Below are positions 53,706 through 64,000 of a DNA stretch of 64,000 bases, piece after piece (the stretch's first letter is position 1; each line of letters starts with the position of its first letter). The translations under genes and the position numbers were made by a program. The stretch spans positions 13,028-77,027 of the forward strand of contig DJEW01000002.1 in assembly GCA_002431965.1 (NCBI GenBank). Reading direction: 5' to 3'. Below the pieces are notes generated by a model, which had not been told where the DNA came from, searched no databases, and was given only the letters and a program-made list of their open reading frames with translations. This DNA is from Clostridiales bacterium UBA5888 (lineage in GTDB: Bacteria; Bacillota; Clostridia; Oscillospirales; Oscillospiraceae).

Positions 53706-54992
53706 TCAGCCGTGCAGCAGCGCCGCAACGGGGTTATAGAACACTGCGCAGCAGATGGTCAGCGTGAGCAGCGCGATAGCCGCCATTATAAACAGCTGCA
53801 CAAAACGTCTGTTTTCCTCTTCTTTGCTGAGGTTGGGTATGGCCGTGCCAAGCGCCGCCATTGCAAGCGCGCCGCCGGTAGACAGCGGGGATATTCCCGC
53901 GAGTGAGCCGCCTGCGCCGACTGCCGCCATCAGTGCCACAGGACTCACCCCGCCGACCTCCACCGCGATGTCCGCACACATGGGCATCATCGTCGGGTAG
54001 ACAACGCCAAGCGCAGAGCTGACAAAGCTCAGCAGACCTGCAGACATGCCCATGATAGGCGTTGCGGTGCTCTTTGTCATTATTGCGGACATTCCGGCGC
54101 TCAGCAGGTCGATGCCGCCCATCTCGTCAACAATGTTGAGCATTGCGCCGACCGCGAGAACCATCACTATCGTGCTCCATGGCAGCGCCTTTATCGCCTT
54201 TCCGTCATCCGCGATGCCGAACAGGAACAGCAGCCCTGCCACTGAGAACGCTGCGAGACCGATGTTGACATCGAAGAATATCAGCAGAACCATCATCAGC
54301 ATAATGCCGCCAAGCGCGATTATCTGCTTGTGGTTGAATTTTTCAATAGCCGTTCTTTCTATCGGCTTGAGGGGCTTTTTGACCTTGTAGCCCTTGAAAA
54401 TGAACCACATTATGAGCGAGTAGATAATCGTGACCATCGTCTGACACATCAAAACCGTGCTCATGACATTGTCAATACCCGCCTCGGACGCCGCCGCGGT
54501 TATGATCGCAGCCTCGGGCGTGATGGGCGTCATGCGCCCTGCCATAAGTCCGGCTTCGCCTATGAGCACCAGCATGATGGGGTCAAAGCCCACCTCAACG
54601 GCGATGACCGCCGCCAGCGCAGGGATTATCGCAAGCGCCGGGATCGCGCCCGGACCTACGCCCGCCACAATGAAGCCCGCAATGTACACCGCGATCGGGA
54701 TTATCCACATGCGGTTGCCCGCCATGGCGATAATCTTCCTTGCCAGCAGGTCAAGTGCGCCGGTCTGCGTTACGGCGGCGAACAGCAGCGTGATGCCCAC
54801 GAGGGTGGTGAACATCGACGCGCTTATGCCAGCGATGAGAGCCTTGTCGTTCATGCCGAATATTCTGACCGCTATCACGCCGGCCGTGAGCGCAACTATG
54901 CCGACGTTGACCTTGCGGAAGAATGCGAGGAGTATGACAGCTATAAAGACAATCAGGGATATTACGTCGTATTCCAGAATTGAAGCTTCCAT
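53706..54992 (-). CDS. MatC-like dicarboxylate carrier (SLC13/ion transporter superfamily)
   Basis: 428 residues with about 12 hydrophobic segments. The N-terminal half (NVGIVALTAGVIAVRIFGM ... GITLLFAAVTQTGALDLLARKII) matches the MatC_N dicarboxylate carrier domain. Repeated re-entrant Pro/Gly motifs (GVGPGAIPALAIIPALAAV; SSALGVVYPTMMPM; ISPLSTGGALAMAALG) are typical of the superfamily. Likely imports malonate-like or C4-C6 dicarboxylates by ion symport. Between CoA-transferase and lyase genes. Confidence 0.85.
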   Translation of the reverse strand: MEASILEYDVISLIVFIAVILLAFFRKVNVGIVALTAGVIAVRIFGMNDKALIAGISASMFTTLVGITLLFAAVTQTGALDLLARKIIAMAGNRMWIIPIAVYIAGFIVAGVGPGAIPALAIIPALAAVIAVEVGFDPIMLVLIGEAGLMAGRMTPITPEAAIITAAASEAGIDNVMSTVLMCQTMVTIIYSLIMWFIFKGYKVKKPLKPIERTAIEKFNHKQIIALGGIMLMMVLLIFFDVNIGLAAFSVAGLLFLFGIADDGKAIKALPWSTIVMVLAVGAMLNIVDEMGGIDLLSAGMSAIMTKSTATPIMGMSAGLLSFVSSALGVVYPTMMPMCADIAVEVGGVSPVALMAAVGAGGSLAGISPLSTGGALAMAALGTAIPNLSKEEENRRFVQLFIMAAIALLTLTICCAVFYNPVAALLHG

Positions 54993-55021
54993 CTTCTATA
55001 CTCTCTTTCGTTCAGTGTCTG

Positions 55022-55924
55022 TCAGCAGCAGGGCGGGGTCTTGACGGATATATTCTGCTGATGCCCGCTGTAGATACCGTCGATAAAGCTCTTCTGGTGC
55101 TTTGCGACCGTGAGAAGCTTGTCAAAGTCGATGCCGGTGTCGTATCCCATGCGCTCAAGCATATATACGAGATCTTCCGTTGCGGTGTTGCCGGATGCGC
55201 CGGGTGCGAACGGGCAGCCTCCCAGACCGCCGAGCGTGGACTGCACGGTCGTCACGCCGCACTCAATGGCAGCAAGCGTGTTGACAAGACCCATGCCGCG
55301 GGTATCATGGATGTGAATCTGAAACTCACAGTCGGGCATGACATCAAAAACAGCCTTTATCGTATCGCGCACCTGTCTTGGATCCGCAATGCCGATGGTG
55401 TCGGCAAGGCACATGGAGCGGATGCCCATGTCATATATGCGCTTTGCAAAATCGACGGTCTTCTGTATCGGGGCTATGCCCTCAAACGGACAGCCGAACG
55501 CAGTTGCCAGAGAAACGCAGATATTCTCCTGCGGGTACGTATCCATTATCTTCTGCAGCTCTGCAATGGACTCTTCATGTGTTCTTCTAATATTCGCCTT
55601 GTTATGGCTCTCGCTCACGGATATAACGTAGGAGACATTTTTGATGCCCGCGTTCACAGCGTTCTCCACGCCTCTGAAGTTGGGAGCAAGCGCATAGAAC
55701 ACCGTGTTCGGGTGCTTTTCTATGCAGGTTTTCGCAACCTCTGCGGCGTCCGCCATCTGGGGGATCGCCTTGGGGCTGACAAATGAGGTGACTTCCATCT
55801 CTTTAACGCCCGCTTCAAGCATCGCGTCGATGAGCTCTATCTTCTGGTCGAAGGTGAGCATCTGCTTGAGGTTCTGCCAACCGTCGCGCGGCCCGACTTC
55901 CAGCACGTTGATTTTTTTGCCCAT
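55022..55924 (-). CDS. Hydroxymethylglutaryl-CoA lyase family protein
   Basis: 300 residues, HMGL-like TIM barrel. NVLEVGPRDGWQN at strand 1 holds the catalytic Arg-Asp, HIHDTRGMGLVN holds the metal-binding His-x-His, and GGLGGCPFAPGASGN is the family signature with the active-site Cys. It cleaves 3-hydroxy-3-methylglutaryl-CoA (or a similar 3-hydroxyacyl-CoA) to acetyl-CoA and acetoacetate. First gene of an operon with carrier and CoA-transferase, divergent from a LacI regulator. Confidence 0.92.
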   Translation of the reverse strand: MGKKINVLEVGPRDGWQNLKQMLTFDQKIELIDAMLEAGVKEMEVTSFVSPKAIPQMADAAEVAKTCIEKHPNTVFYALAPNFRGVENAVNAGIKNVSYVISVSESHNKANIRRTHEESIAELQKIMDTYPQENICVSLATAFGCPFEGIAPIQKTVDFAKRIYDMGIRSMCLADTIGIADPRQVRDTIKAVFDVMPDCEFQIHIHDTRGMGLVNTLAAIECGVTTVQSTLGGLGGCPFAPGASGNTATEDLVYMLERMGYDTGIDFDKLLTVAKHQKSFIDGIYSGHQQNISVKTPPCC

Positions 55925-55943
55925 TGTTTGTTTCTCCTTTTCT

Positions 55944-56115
55944 GCTTAACTTTTGCTTAATTGCTTTCGTATTTAAGCCTTGACCTTATTTTATTCATAA
56001 TTCTTTATTTGTCAACCCGTTAACTATATAAACGGCGATTTATCTAAAACCGCACCGTTTGTTTTGACACATCAGCTATTATTTGCTTAACATATAAACA
56101 TTTAAGCAAGCTTAA
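55944..56115. promoter_or_regulatory. Cluster of GCTTAA/TTAAGC half-sites, candidate LacI operators
   Basis: Six copies of the hexamer lie in 172 bases: GCTTAA at 55944, 55955, 56085 and 56110, TTAAGC at 55973 and 56102. The last two form a palindrome TTAAGC-AA-GCTTAA (56102-56115). 56085 and 56102 form an inverted pair. A TTGACA for the lyase operon lies on the minus strand at 56010-56015, between the groups. Layout fits binding by the divergent LacI-family protein on both sides of the promoter. Confidence 0.65.
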
Positions 56116-56216
56116 TTGTCTTTTTATTTGAGCAGGTATTGCTTTTTTATCTCCTATGATATACAATGCCGATTGAGCAATTAACTGAATCTTAACGCTA
56201 TGCAGGGGGTAGATAA

Positions 56217-57209
56217 ATGAGCACCTTGAAGGACATCGCCGAAAAATGCGGCACATCTGTCGCCACGGTTTCATATGTTCTCTCAGGACGCGGAGCGGAA
56301 AAGCGTATTTCTGCGCAAATGCAGGCACAGGTAGCTGCCGCCGCTGAGCAGCTCGATTACGTCCGCAAGGGTCGGAGCAGGGCTGCTCTCGCGAATCGCG
56401 TGACCGTCTATTTCCCTCTTAATGACCTCCGTATGCTCCTGCCGACATTCTGGGACGGCTTCAACAGCGCCGTGAATGTGGAAACAACAAACATCGACAT
56501 CATTCTTCGCCCGTATGAGCTCAACAAGCTCCATCTTCAGCGCGAGCTCTGGACCGCGGCGCAGCACTCCGCCGCGGTGATTATTTCCCCCAGCGGCATT
56601 GATCTTGCCAATCTCTCTGAGGCTCAGACCGCTGTGCCCGTCATCCTGCTCAACCGCATACTTCCCAATTACTCCTCCGTCAGCTTTGACCAGGTAGAAT
56701 CAGGGCAGCTTGCAGCCAGACACGCTCTGAAAAAAAGCGGCGGCGACATAATGCTTGTCTCGTCCAAATCACTCTTCGGCGTTACCTGGCGCGGCAACGC
56801 CATAATTGACTACTGCCGCAGCAACGGCGTCAACCTGCAGAATAATGTGTTTTATGCCGACACGAGCATCGCGGCTGGATATGAGCTTGGCAAAAAGCTC
56901 GCCGCAAAAAAACATCTGGCAAGGGTGATCGTGTGCACCTATGATATGACGGCGCTTGGCATTTCCGCCGCTCTGACCGAAGCCGGCATAAAAATCGGAG
57001 AGGATGTTCAGCTGATAGCGACCAGCACAAGCAATGAGGAACTTTTTGCTCACTCCACGCCGCCCATGACGGTGGTCGATCTGCGCTTCAAGGACGTGTG
57101 CCAGATGGCGATGCGTCTGGCGATGGACATCGCAACCGGGCGCGCAAGCTATCCGCAGGATATATCCATCCATCCTGTGATGATATACCGGCAGTCCTGC
57201 CCGATGTAG
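56217..57209 (+). CDS. LacI-family transcriptional regulator
   Basis: 330 residues: an N-terminal HTH (STLKDIAEKCGTSVATVSYVLSGRGAEKRIS), a hinge, then a periplasmic-binding-protein-like effector domain (VIISPSGIDLANL, FDQVESGQLAARHAL, IVCTYDMTALGISAALTEAG). It is divergent from the lyase/carrier/CoA-transferase operon, which it probably controls through the GCTTAA sites. LacI proteins usually bind sugars; here the effector might be a hydroxy acid or its product. Confidence 0.92.
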   Translation: MSTLKDIAEKCGTSVATVSYVLSGRGAEKRISAQMQAQVAAAAEQLDYVRKGRSRAALANRVTVYFPLNDLRMLLPTFWDGFNSAVNVETTNIDIILRPYELNKLHLQRELWTAAQHSAAVIISPSGIDLANLSEAQTAVPVILLNRILPNYSSVSFDQVESGQLAARHALKKSGGDIMLVSSKSLFGVTWRGNAIIDYCRSNGVNLQNNVFYADTSIAAGYELGKKLAAKKHLARVIVCTYDMTALGISAALTEAGIKIGEDVQLIATSTSNEELFAHSTPPMTVVDLRFKDVCQMAMRLAMDIATGRASYPQDISIHPVMIYRQSCPM

Positions 57210-57218
57210 CATCCATAT

Positions 57219-57262
57219 ACGTCAAGACCGGCGGTGCGATGCACCGCCGGTCTTGACGTTTT
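57219..57262 (+). terminator. Strong terminator after the LacI gene
   Basis: Perfect 19-bp stem (57219-57237 with 57241-57259), GAT loop, then TTTC. Confidence 0.92.
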
Positions 57263-57274
57263 CTGCTATATGAT

Positions 57275-57302
57275 TAAAAGCGCCGTTTCCACAGCGCTTT
57301 TA
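57275..57302 (-). terminator. Terminator of the ATP synthase operon
   Basis: TAAAAGCGC / GCGCTTTTA inverted repeat with a ten-base loop, six bases after the atpC stop on the minus strand; the T run is part of the stem. Confidence 0.65.
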
Positions 57303-57308
57303 TGCTGT

Positions 57309-57575
57309 TTATTGCACGACCCTCGCATCGGACGCGAGCACCGTGACGACATTCCCGGAAACCTCGGCGATACCGCCGCCGATTTCGATAACGGCCCCGT
57401 CTTCATCGCCCATGCCGCAGCGGATACGCCCGCGGCCGAGCGCGCACACCATTGGCGCATGTCCTGTGAGTATGCCGACAGAGCCGAAGGCCGCAGGGAG
57501 ATTGACATAGCTGACCGCCTCGTCAAAGACGGTGCTGTCCTGCGTCACGACGCACAGATGCAGCTTCTTTTCCAT
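57309..57575 (-). CDS. atpC: ATP synthase epsilon subunit, short form
   Basis: 88 residues. LHLCVVTQDSTVFDEAVSYVNLPAAFGSVGILTGHAPMVCALGRGRIRC and the closing IGGGIAEVSGNVVTVLASDA form the complete N-terminal beta-sandwich. The C-terminal two-helix domain (about 45 residues in Bacillus or E. coli), which inhibits ATP hydrolysis, is missing. Short epsilon subunits are known in other bacteria. ATG 57573-57575 follows GAGGG, eleven bases after the atpD stop. Last gene of the operon. Confidence 0.93.
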   Translation of the reverse strand: MEKKLHLCVVTQDSTVFDEAVSYVNLPAAFGSVGILTGHAPMVCALGRGRIRCGMGDEDGAVIEIGGGIAEVSGNVVTVLASDARVVQ

Positions 57576-57585
57576 GCGTTATCCC

Positions 57586-59867
<2,282 letters not shown>

Positions 59868-59951
59868 ATGCCCCACCTCCTTCTTTTATGATCCACCCGC
59901 GGCAAACGCCCGCGCAGAGTGTTCGCCGCGGTGCTGAGTCAAGTGTTGGGA

Positions 59952-62186
59952 TCAGCCTTTCTTGAACTCTTCTATCACGGTGCGCAGCTTTTCGATGCTT
60001 TCCTTGCTGAGCTTCTTGCCGCTGAGGATCTCATCATGCAGCGCCGGATAGTGCTTGTTGACATAGGGAATGAGCGCTTTTTCAAACTCGGCTATGTCCC
60101 TGACCTCCACATCATCCGCATAGCCCTCGGAGGCTGCGAAGATGGAGATGACCTGGTCGGCGGCATCCATCGGCGAATAGCACGGTTGCTTCAAAAGCTC
60201 GGTCATTCTGTCGCCGCGGCAGAGGGTGTCGCGTGTCGCCTTGTCAAGGTCCGAGCCGAACTGTGAAAACGCCGCCAGCTCTCTGTACTGCGCCAGATCC
60301 ATTCTGAGGCGTCCTGCAAACTGCTTCATCGCGCCGAGCTGCGCGCTGCCGCCGACACGGGACACTGAAAGCCCCACGTTGACAGCCGGGCGCACGCCGG
60401 AGTTGAAAAGGTCAGTCTCAAGGAATATCTGACCGTCGGTTATGGAAATGACGTTTGTGGGGATGTATGCGGAAATATCGCCCGCCTGCGTCTCGATTAT
60501 AGGCAGGGCGGTCATGCTGCCGCCGCCCAGCTCGTCGCTGAGCCTCGCGGCGCGCTCAAGAAGCCTGGAATGCAGATAAAAGACGTCGCCGGGGTATGCC
60601 TCGCGTCCTGGCGGACGGTGCAGCAGCAGCGACAGCTCACGGTATGCGACCGCCTGCTTGCTCAGATCATCGTAGATGATGAGCACATCCTTGCCCTTAT
60701 ACATGAAGTATTCGCCCATCGCCGCGCCTGCATACGGCGCGATATAGAGCATCGGGGCCGGCTCGGACGCCGTCGCGCTGACGACGATGGAGTAATCCAT
60801 GGCGCCGTACTCGCGCAGTTTGTCCACGACGCCTGCGACAGTGGACTCCTTCTGACCTATGGCGACATAGATGCAGATCATGTCCTTGCCCTTCTGATTG
60901 ATGATGGTGTCGAGCGCTATCGAGGTCTTGCCGGTCTGGCGGTCGCCGATGATAAGCTCGCGCTGACCGCGTCCTATCGGGATAAGCGCGTCGATCGCCT
61001 TTATGCCGGTCTGCATCGGAACGGAAACGCTTTTGCGGTCTATGACGCCGGGCGCTTTCGCTTCGATAGGTCTTGTCTCGGTGGTGCGTACCCTTCCCTT
61101 GCCGTCGATCGGGCGGCCGAGAGAATCGACCACGCGCCCGAGCAGCGCCTCGCCCACGGGCACCTCGATGATACGCCCGGTGCGGCGCACCTGGTCGCCC
61201 TCCTGAACGTTATCGTAGTTGCCCAGCAGCACGACGCCGACGTTGTCGCGCTCAAGATCCATGACCATGCCGCGCAGATCGCCCCTGAATTCCAGAAGCT
61301 CGCCCGACATAACGTCGGCAAGCCCGCTCACGCGGCAGATACCATCGGAGAGCGAAATGACACGACCGACCTGATAGGTCTCGACATCTCTGGAGGCATT
61401 GGCAAGCTTGCTGCGGAACACGCCCACCATATCCTGCACGTCATCGTCAGCATCAGCGACGGACTGGCGCACGCGGTCAAGCTGATTGCGCAGGGAGCCG
61501 TTGTAGAGAGAATCACCCACGGCGACGCATACGCCCGCAATGAGCGCGTCGTCGCGCACGACAGTGACATCCATGGCATCTGCGCCGAATTTGTCCTGAA
61601 GGATCCCGGTAATTTTCGCCGCGTCATCGTCGGTCAGCTCCGCGCTGGCGGTGATCGTGGCTTTGAGCTTCTCGCCGGAGGCGAGCGTTACTTTATCGCT
61701 CTGGTTGATAACAAGCTTTGCTGGCAGTTCCTCGATAAAGCGGGCGATGATGCGCCTTTTGCTCTCGGGGCTGCTCTGACGCAGCATATCCGCCGCGGCG
61801 TCCGTAAGCTCCTTTGCCGCCTCGCTGTTGAAGCGGCGCTGCATATCGAAGCACATCTGCTCATAGCTGCTGGCGTTGTCCGCCTCAGCCATTGCACGCA
61901 GACGCTCCTCCTCGCGCTCGGACTCGCCGGCGAGGACGGCAGCCTCGGCGTTTGCCTCGGCAATTATCCTGTCGCAGTCGGTCTTGCCCTCGGCAGTGAC
62001 TGCACCGATACTCTCGCGTAGCTTGGCGGCGTTTGCCTCGGCCTGTTTTGCGCGCTCAACATCGCCCGACACGCTGTCACGGTAGCCCTTTACGGCCTTT
62101 GTCGCCATGCCCTTGCCAAATTTATATACGCCAAAGCCAAGAATGCCGAAGTTTATAAGATTATAGAATATATTCCATTCAAACAT
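59952..62186 (-). CDS. Fused ATP synthase b-like stalk, delta C-terminal domain and alpha subunit
   Basis: One uninterrupted 744-codon frame. Residues 5-24 are a membrane helix ([20 protein letters not shown]) followed by a b-type coiled coil to about 150. Residues 172-244 match the C-terminal domain of subunit delta ([48 protein letters not shown]). From about 255 a complete alpha subunit follows ([19 protein letters not shown], Walker A GDRQTGKT at 414-421, C-terminus VIEEFKKG). The delta N-terminal bundle, which normally binds alpha, is missing. No separate delta gene lies in the operon. The ATG at codon 253 has no spaced ribosome site, so independent alpha synthesis is not obvious. Start ATG 62184-62186 follows AGGAGG by about twelve bases. 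b-delta fusions are known in mycobacteria; joining to alpha is unusual. Confidence 0.92.
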   Translation of the reverse strand: MFEWNIFYNLINFGILGFGVYKFGKGMATKAVKGYRDSVSGDVERAKQAEANAAKLRESIGAVTAEGKTDCDRIIAEANAEAAVLAGESEREEERLRAMAEADNASSYEQMCFDMQRRFNSEAAKELTDAAADMLRQSSPESKRRIIARFIEELPAKLVINQSDKVTLASGEKLKATITASAELTDDDAAKITGILQDKFGADAMDVTVVRDDALIAGVCVAVGDSLYNGSLRNQLDRVRQSVADADDDVQDMVGVFRSKLANASRDVETYQVGRVISLSDGICRVSGLADVMSGELLEFRGDLRGMVMDLERDNVGVVLLGNYDNVQEGDQVRRTGRIIEVPVGEALLGRVVDSLGRPIDGKGRVRTTETRPIEAKAPGVIDRKSVSVPMQTGIKAIDALIPIGRGQRELIIGDRQTGKTSIALDTIINQKGKDMICIYVAIGQKESTVAGVVDKLREYGAMDYSIVVSATASEPAPMLYIAPYAGAAMGEYFMYKGKDVLIIYDDLSKQAVAYRELSLLLHRPPGREAYPGDVFYLHSRLLERAARLSDELGGGSMTALPIIETQAGDISAYIPTNVISITDGQIFLETDLFNSGVRPAVNVGLSVSRVGGSAQLGAMKQFAGRLRMDLAQYRELAAFSQFGSDLDKATRDTLCRGDRMTELLKQPCYSPMDAADQVISIFAASEGYADDVEVRDIAEFEKALIPYVNKHYPALHDEILSGKKLSKESIEKLRTVIEEFKKG

Positions 62187-62230
62187 ATATTAGCCGCCCC
62201 TCCTTTCTGCTGTTTTCGTTCTTCTGTTCA

Positions 62231-62650
62231 TCAGTCCGCGAGCCTTTCCGCCAGCGTTTTCACAAGCTCATCCCTGTCGGAATCAAGCTGTGCTCTGGCA
62301 TCTTTCTCCATCTCGTCAACGCGTGCCTTTGCGCTCTGGCGCTCACTTGCGTTGCCGGCATTAAGCTGGCGGACAAACTCCTCGTGCTTTTTGCCGTCTT
62401 CGGTGCGCTGATTGGCAAGGATGGTCTTTGCCTCATCGCGTTTGGCGGCTTTCTCCGCCTCTATGCGCTTCTGGTTTTCGGCGACCTCGCCGCTCGCCTC
62501 GCGTTCTTTATCCATAGACGCATCCAGACGTGCCTGGCGCTCCGCCATGAACTTCGACACGGGTGTAAACAGAAATTTGTTTAGCAGGAACAGCAGAATG
62601 AAGAAGCTAATTATGGTGAGAACAAGCTCTGATATATTGATGCTCAGCAT
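62231..62650 (-). CDS. atpF: ATP synthase b subunit
   Basis: 139 residues: an N-terminal membrane helix (LVLTIISFFILLFLLNKFLFTPVSKFMAERQARL) and a long charged coiled coil ending LVKTLAERLAD. Peripheral-stalk subunit, a little shorter than the usual ~160. Together with the b-like N-terminus of the next protein it gives two different stalk helices, as in b/b' systems. Confidence 0.95.
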   Translation of the reverse strand: MLSINISELVLTIISFFILLFLLNKFLFTPVSKFMAERQARLDASMDKEREASGEVAENQKRIEAEKAAKRDEAKTILANQRTEDGKKHEEFVRQLNAGNASERQSAKARVDEMEKDARAQLDSDRDELVKTLAERLAD

Positions 62651-62735
62651 ACAAATCTCCTTCTCCGCTTTTTGTTATGTATGTTCGCCGAAGAGCGCAC
62701 AAGCGGTCAGTGCGGTTCGGCACAGCGGGAAAGGA

Positions 62736-62975
<240 letters not shown>

Positions 62976-62999
62976 TTATTCTCCTTTTTTGTTAATTAC

Positions 63000-63665
63000 T
63001 TACTCTTCCTCTGCCGCTTCCGAGATATATATCGACAGCAGCATCGTGAAAACAAGCGCCTGAATCAGGCAGAACAGCAGCGACAGCACATTCATCAGCA
63101 GCGGAAGAATTATCGGGAATATGCTGTACAGGTTTTCCGTGACCATCTCTTCACCGTAGAGGTTGCCGAACAGTCGCAGCGCCAGCGAGAACGGACGCAC
63201 AAGCTGCTCAACGATCGTCAGCGGCAGCATAACGCTCAAAAACGACTTCAGATAGCCGCCGACGCCGCGCTCTTTCACACCGACCGTGTGGATCATGAAG
63301 AACCCTATCAGCGCAAGCGCCGCCGTCACCGACAGATTTGCCGTCGGAACCTTGAATCCGGAGAAATGACCTGCCCCCGGCAGCAGCCCCGAATAGTTGC
63401 TGACAATGATGAAGATAAAGAACGTGGCAAGTATCGGGAAATACCTTTCGGCCAGCTTTTTGCCCATAATGTCGCCATAGTAGCCGTGCAGCTTGCTTAC
63501 GACCTGCTCGGCGATATTCTGCAGCGGACCGGGCACATCCTTCATGTTCCTCGTGGCGAGGATGGACAGCACCGTCAGCACGGCGATTATGACCCACATC
63601 GTCACAACCGTGCCGGTAATCTCCACAGGACCGATCGAAAACAGGACGTTGCTTGTCTCTTCCAT
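63000..63665 (-). CDS. atpB: ATP synthase a subunit
   Basis: 221 residues with about six membrane helices. The essential Arg is in VRPFSLALRLFGNLYGEEM, the second conserved block is LPLLMNVLSLLFCLIQALVFTMLLSIYI. It forms the ion half-channels against the c-ring. First gene of the operon; no atpI is seen before it. Confidence 0.97.
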   Translation of the reverse strand: MEETSNVLFSIGPVEITGTVVTMWVIIAVLTVLSILATRNMKDVPGPLQNIAEQVVSKLHGYYGDIMGKKLAERYFPILATFFIFIIVSNYSGLLPGAGHFSGFKVPTANLSVTAALALIGFFMIHTVGVKERGVGGYLKSFLSVMLPLTIVEQLVRPFSLALRLFGNLYGEEMVTENLYSIFPIILPLLMNVLSLLFCLIQALVFTMLLSIYISEAAEEE

Positions 63666-63743
63666 CTTATCACCTCCATTTGCTAAAATTTTTGCCGTGG
63701 TTTTTTGCTGTCAGCGCACAATACGTTTATAATTTGCACGGTC

Positions 63744-63773
63744 ATTATAAAGTGTGCCTTAATAAACTGTAAA
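63744..63773 (-). promoter_or_regulatory. ATP synthase operon promoter, proximal copy
   Basis: On the minus strand TTTACA (63768-63773), 18-base spacer, TATAAT (63744-63749), 79 bases before the atpB start. Confidence 0.75.
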
Positions 63774-63790
63774 GTACAATTTGCACAGGT

Positions 63791-63820
63791 ATTATAAAAT
63801 GTGCATTTGCAAATTGTAAA
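63791..63820 (-). promoter_or_regulatory. ATP synthase operon promoter, distal copy
   Basis: On the minus strand TTTACA (63815-63820), 18-base spacer, TATAAT (63791-63796): the same boxes and spacing as the proximal copy, exactly 47 bases upstream. Confidence 0.75.
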
Positions 63821-63991
63821 GTTCAATTTATCCGGGATAAATGCAAAAATTTTATATGAGCGGCATTCCGTGCATACTGCCGCATCATGACCGCCGGGAG
63901 CGGTTCTTTTTGCCTGAATATAATAACATTTTCCTGCCCGGTTTTCAATATGCTTTCTTGCGCAGTTGCGCCGGTTTGTGTAGGAGTTACA

Positions 63992-64000
63992 ATGATGTGT
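63992..64000 (+). CDS. Possible gene start cut by window end
   Basis: ATG-ATG-TGT follows AGGAG (63982-63986) at good spacing, so a plus-strand gene divergent from the ATP synthase operon may begin here. Only three codons are visible. The 170 bases before it hold a TATAAT at 63919-63924 without a clear -35. Confidence 0.3.

Larger units (their letters stand above)
63731..63824. repeat. 47-bp tandem duplication upstream of the ATP synthase operon
   Basis: Unit 1 (63731-63777) and unit 2 (63778-63824) agree at 37 of 47 positions, starting AATTTGCAC in both; the first bases of a third unit (AATT) follow. Each unit contains one complete promoter for the minus strand. Confidence 0.85.

Noticed and set aside
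61428..61430. Internal ATG as a separate alpha subunit start, which would split the fusion
   Set aside because: Only CAGGAT stands directly before it, without the spacing of the strong sites used by the other genes in this operon; the frame upstream encodes real b-like and delta domains without a stop.
63889..63910. Short hairpin ACCGC-GCGGT followed by TTCTTTTT as a terminator
   Set aside because: Only a five-base stem and no plus-strand gene upstream that would need it; too weak to list.

Overview
The window looks like a chromosomal segment of a GC-rich, anaerobic, Gram-positive gut bacterium of the Clostridia. The Oscillospirales are my best guess, from gene content only. Reasons: strong AGGAGG ribosome binding sites, a sortase B, a GdpP-rplI-dnaB run, ferredoxin-linked 2-oxoacid oxidoreductase, 2-hydroxyacyl-CoA dehydratases, and homologues of bile-acid-inducible (bai) genes known from 7-alpha-dehydroxylating clostridia. 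No species can be named from sequence reading alone.

Layout. 1-2223: end of a membrane mannosyltransferase, tRNA-Leu(GAG), an acyl-ACP thioesterase. 3021-8147: an SDR / CoA-transferase / FMN-FAD reductase operon with a divergent LysR regulator, matching the gene types of the baiJKL operon. 8204-20420: a long surface-polysaccharide run (Ugd, RmlC, RmlD, two GT2, pyruvyl transferase, opine dehydrogenase, TupA-type and three ST-type ATP-grasp ligases, and an SSS symporter with a 34-residue partner). It continues without a clear terminator into 20498-24683, where an NTF2-fold protein and a further ATP-grasp ligase lie beside BaiE (7-alpha-dehydratase, all catalytic residues kept) and BaiCD. BaiH is divergent (25180-27171), followed by a double-HTH AraC regulator and a free-standing cupin. 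baiB, baiG and a clear baiA2 are not seen here.

29317-47426: DMT transporter, sortase B, a cytidylate-kinase-like protein, a housekeeping operon gdpP-rplI-dnaB-tilS-hpt-ftsH, a nucleotidyltransferase that keeps only the last domain of a phosphomannomutase, a 2-hydroxyacyl-CoA dehydratase pair, an ArgS-like protein without its catalytic core, DUF1934, MurI, a small hypothetical protein and GreA. 47558-50917: a VorABCD-type 2-oxoacid:ferredoxin oxidoreductase operon. 51148-57209: an MFS transporter, then a CoA-transferase / MatC-like carrier / HMG-CoA lyase operon with a divergent LacI regulator and repeated GCTTAA half-sites.

57309-63665: an F-type ATP synthase operon (a, c, b, then one 744-residue protein joining a b-like stalk, a delta C-terminal domain and a complete alpha subunit, then gamma, beta and a short epsilon). 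There is no separate delta gene. The operon is preceded by two near-identical promoters in a 47-bp tandem duplication. The b-delta-alpha fusion and the mixing of bai genes with ATP-grasp and polysaccharide genes are the most unusual features of the window.
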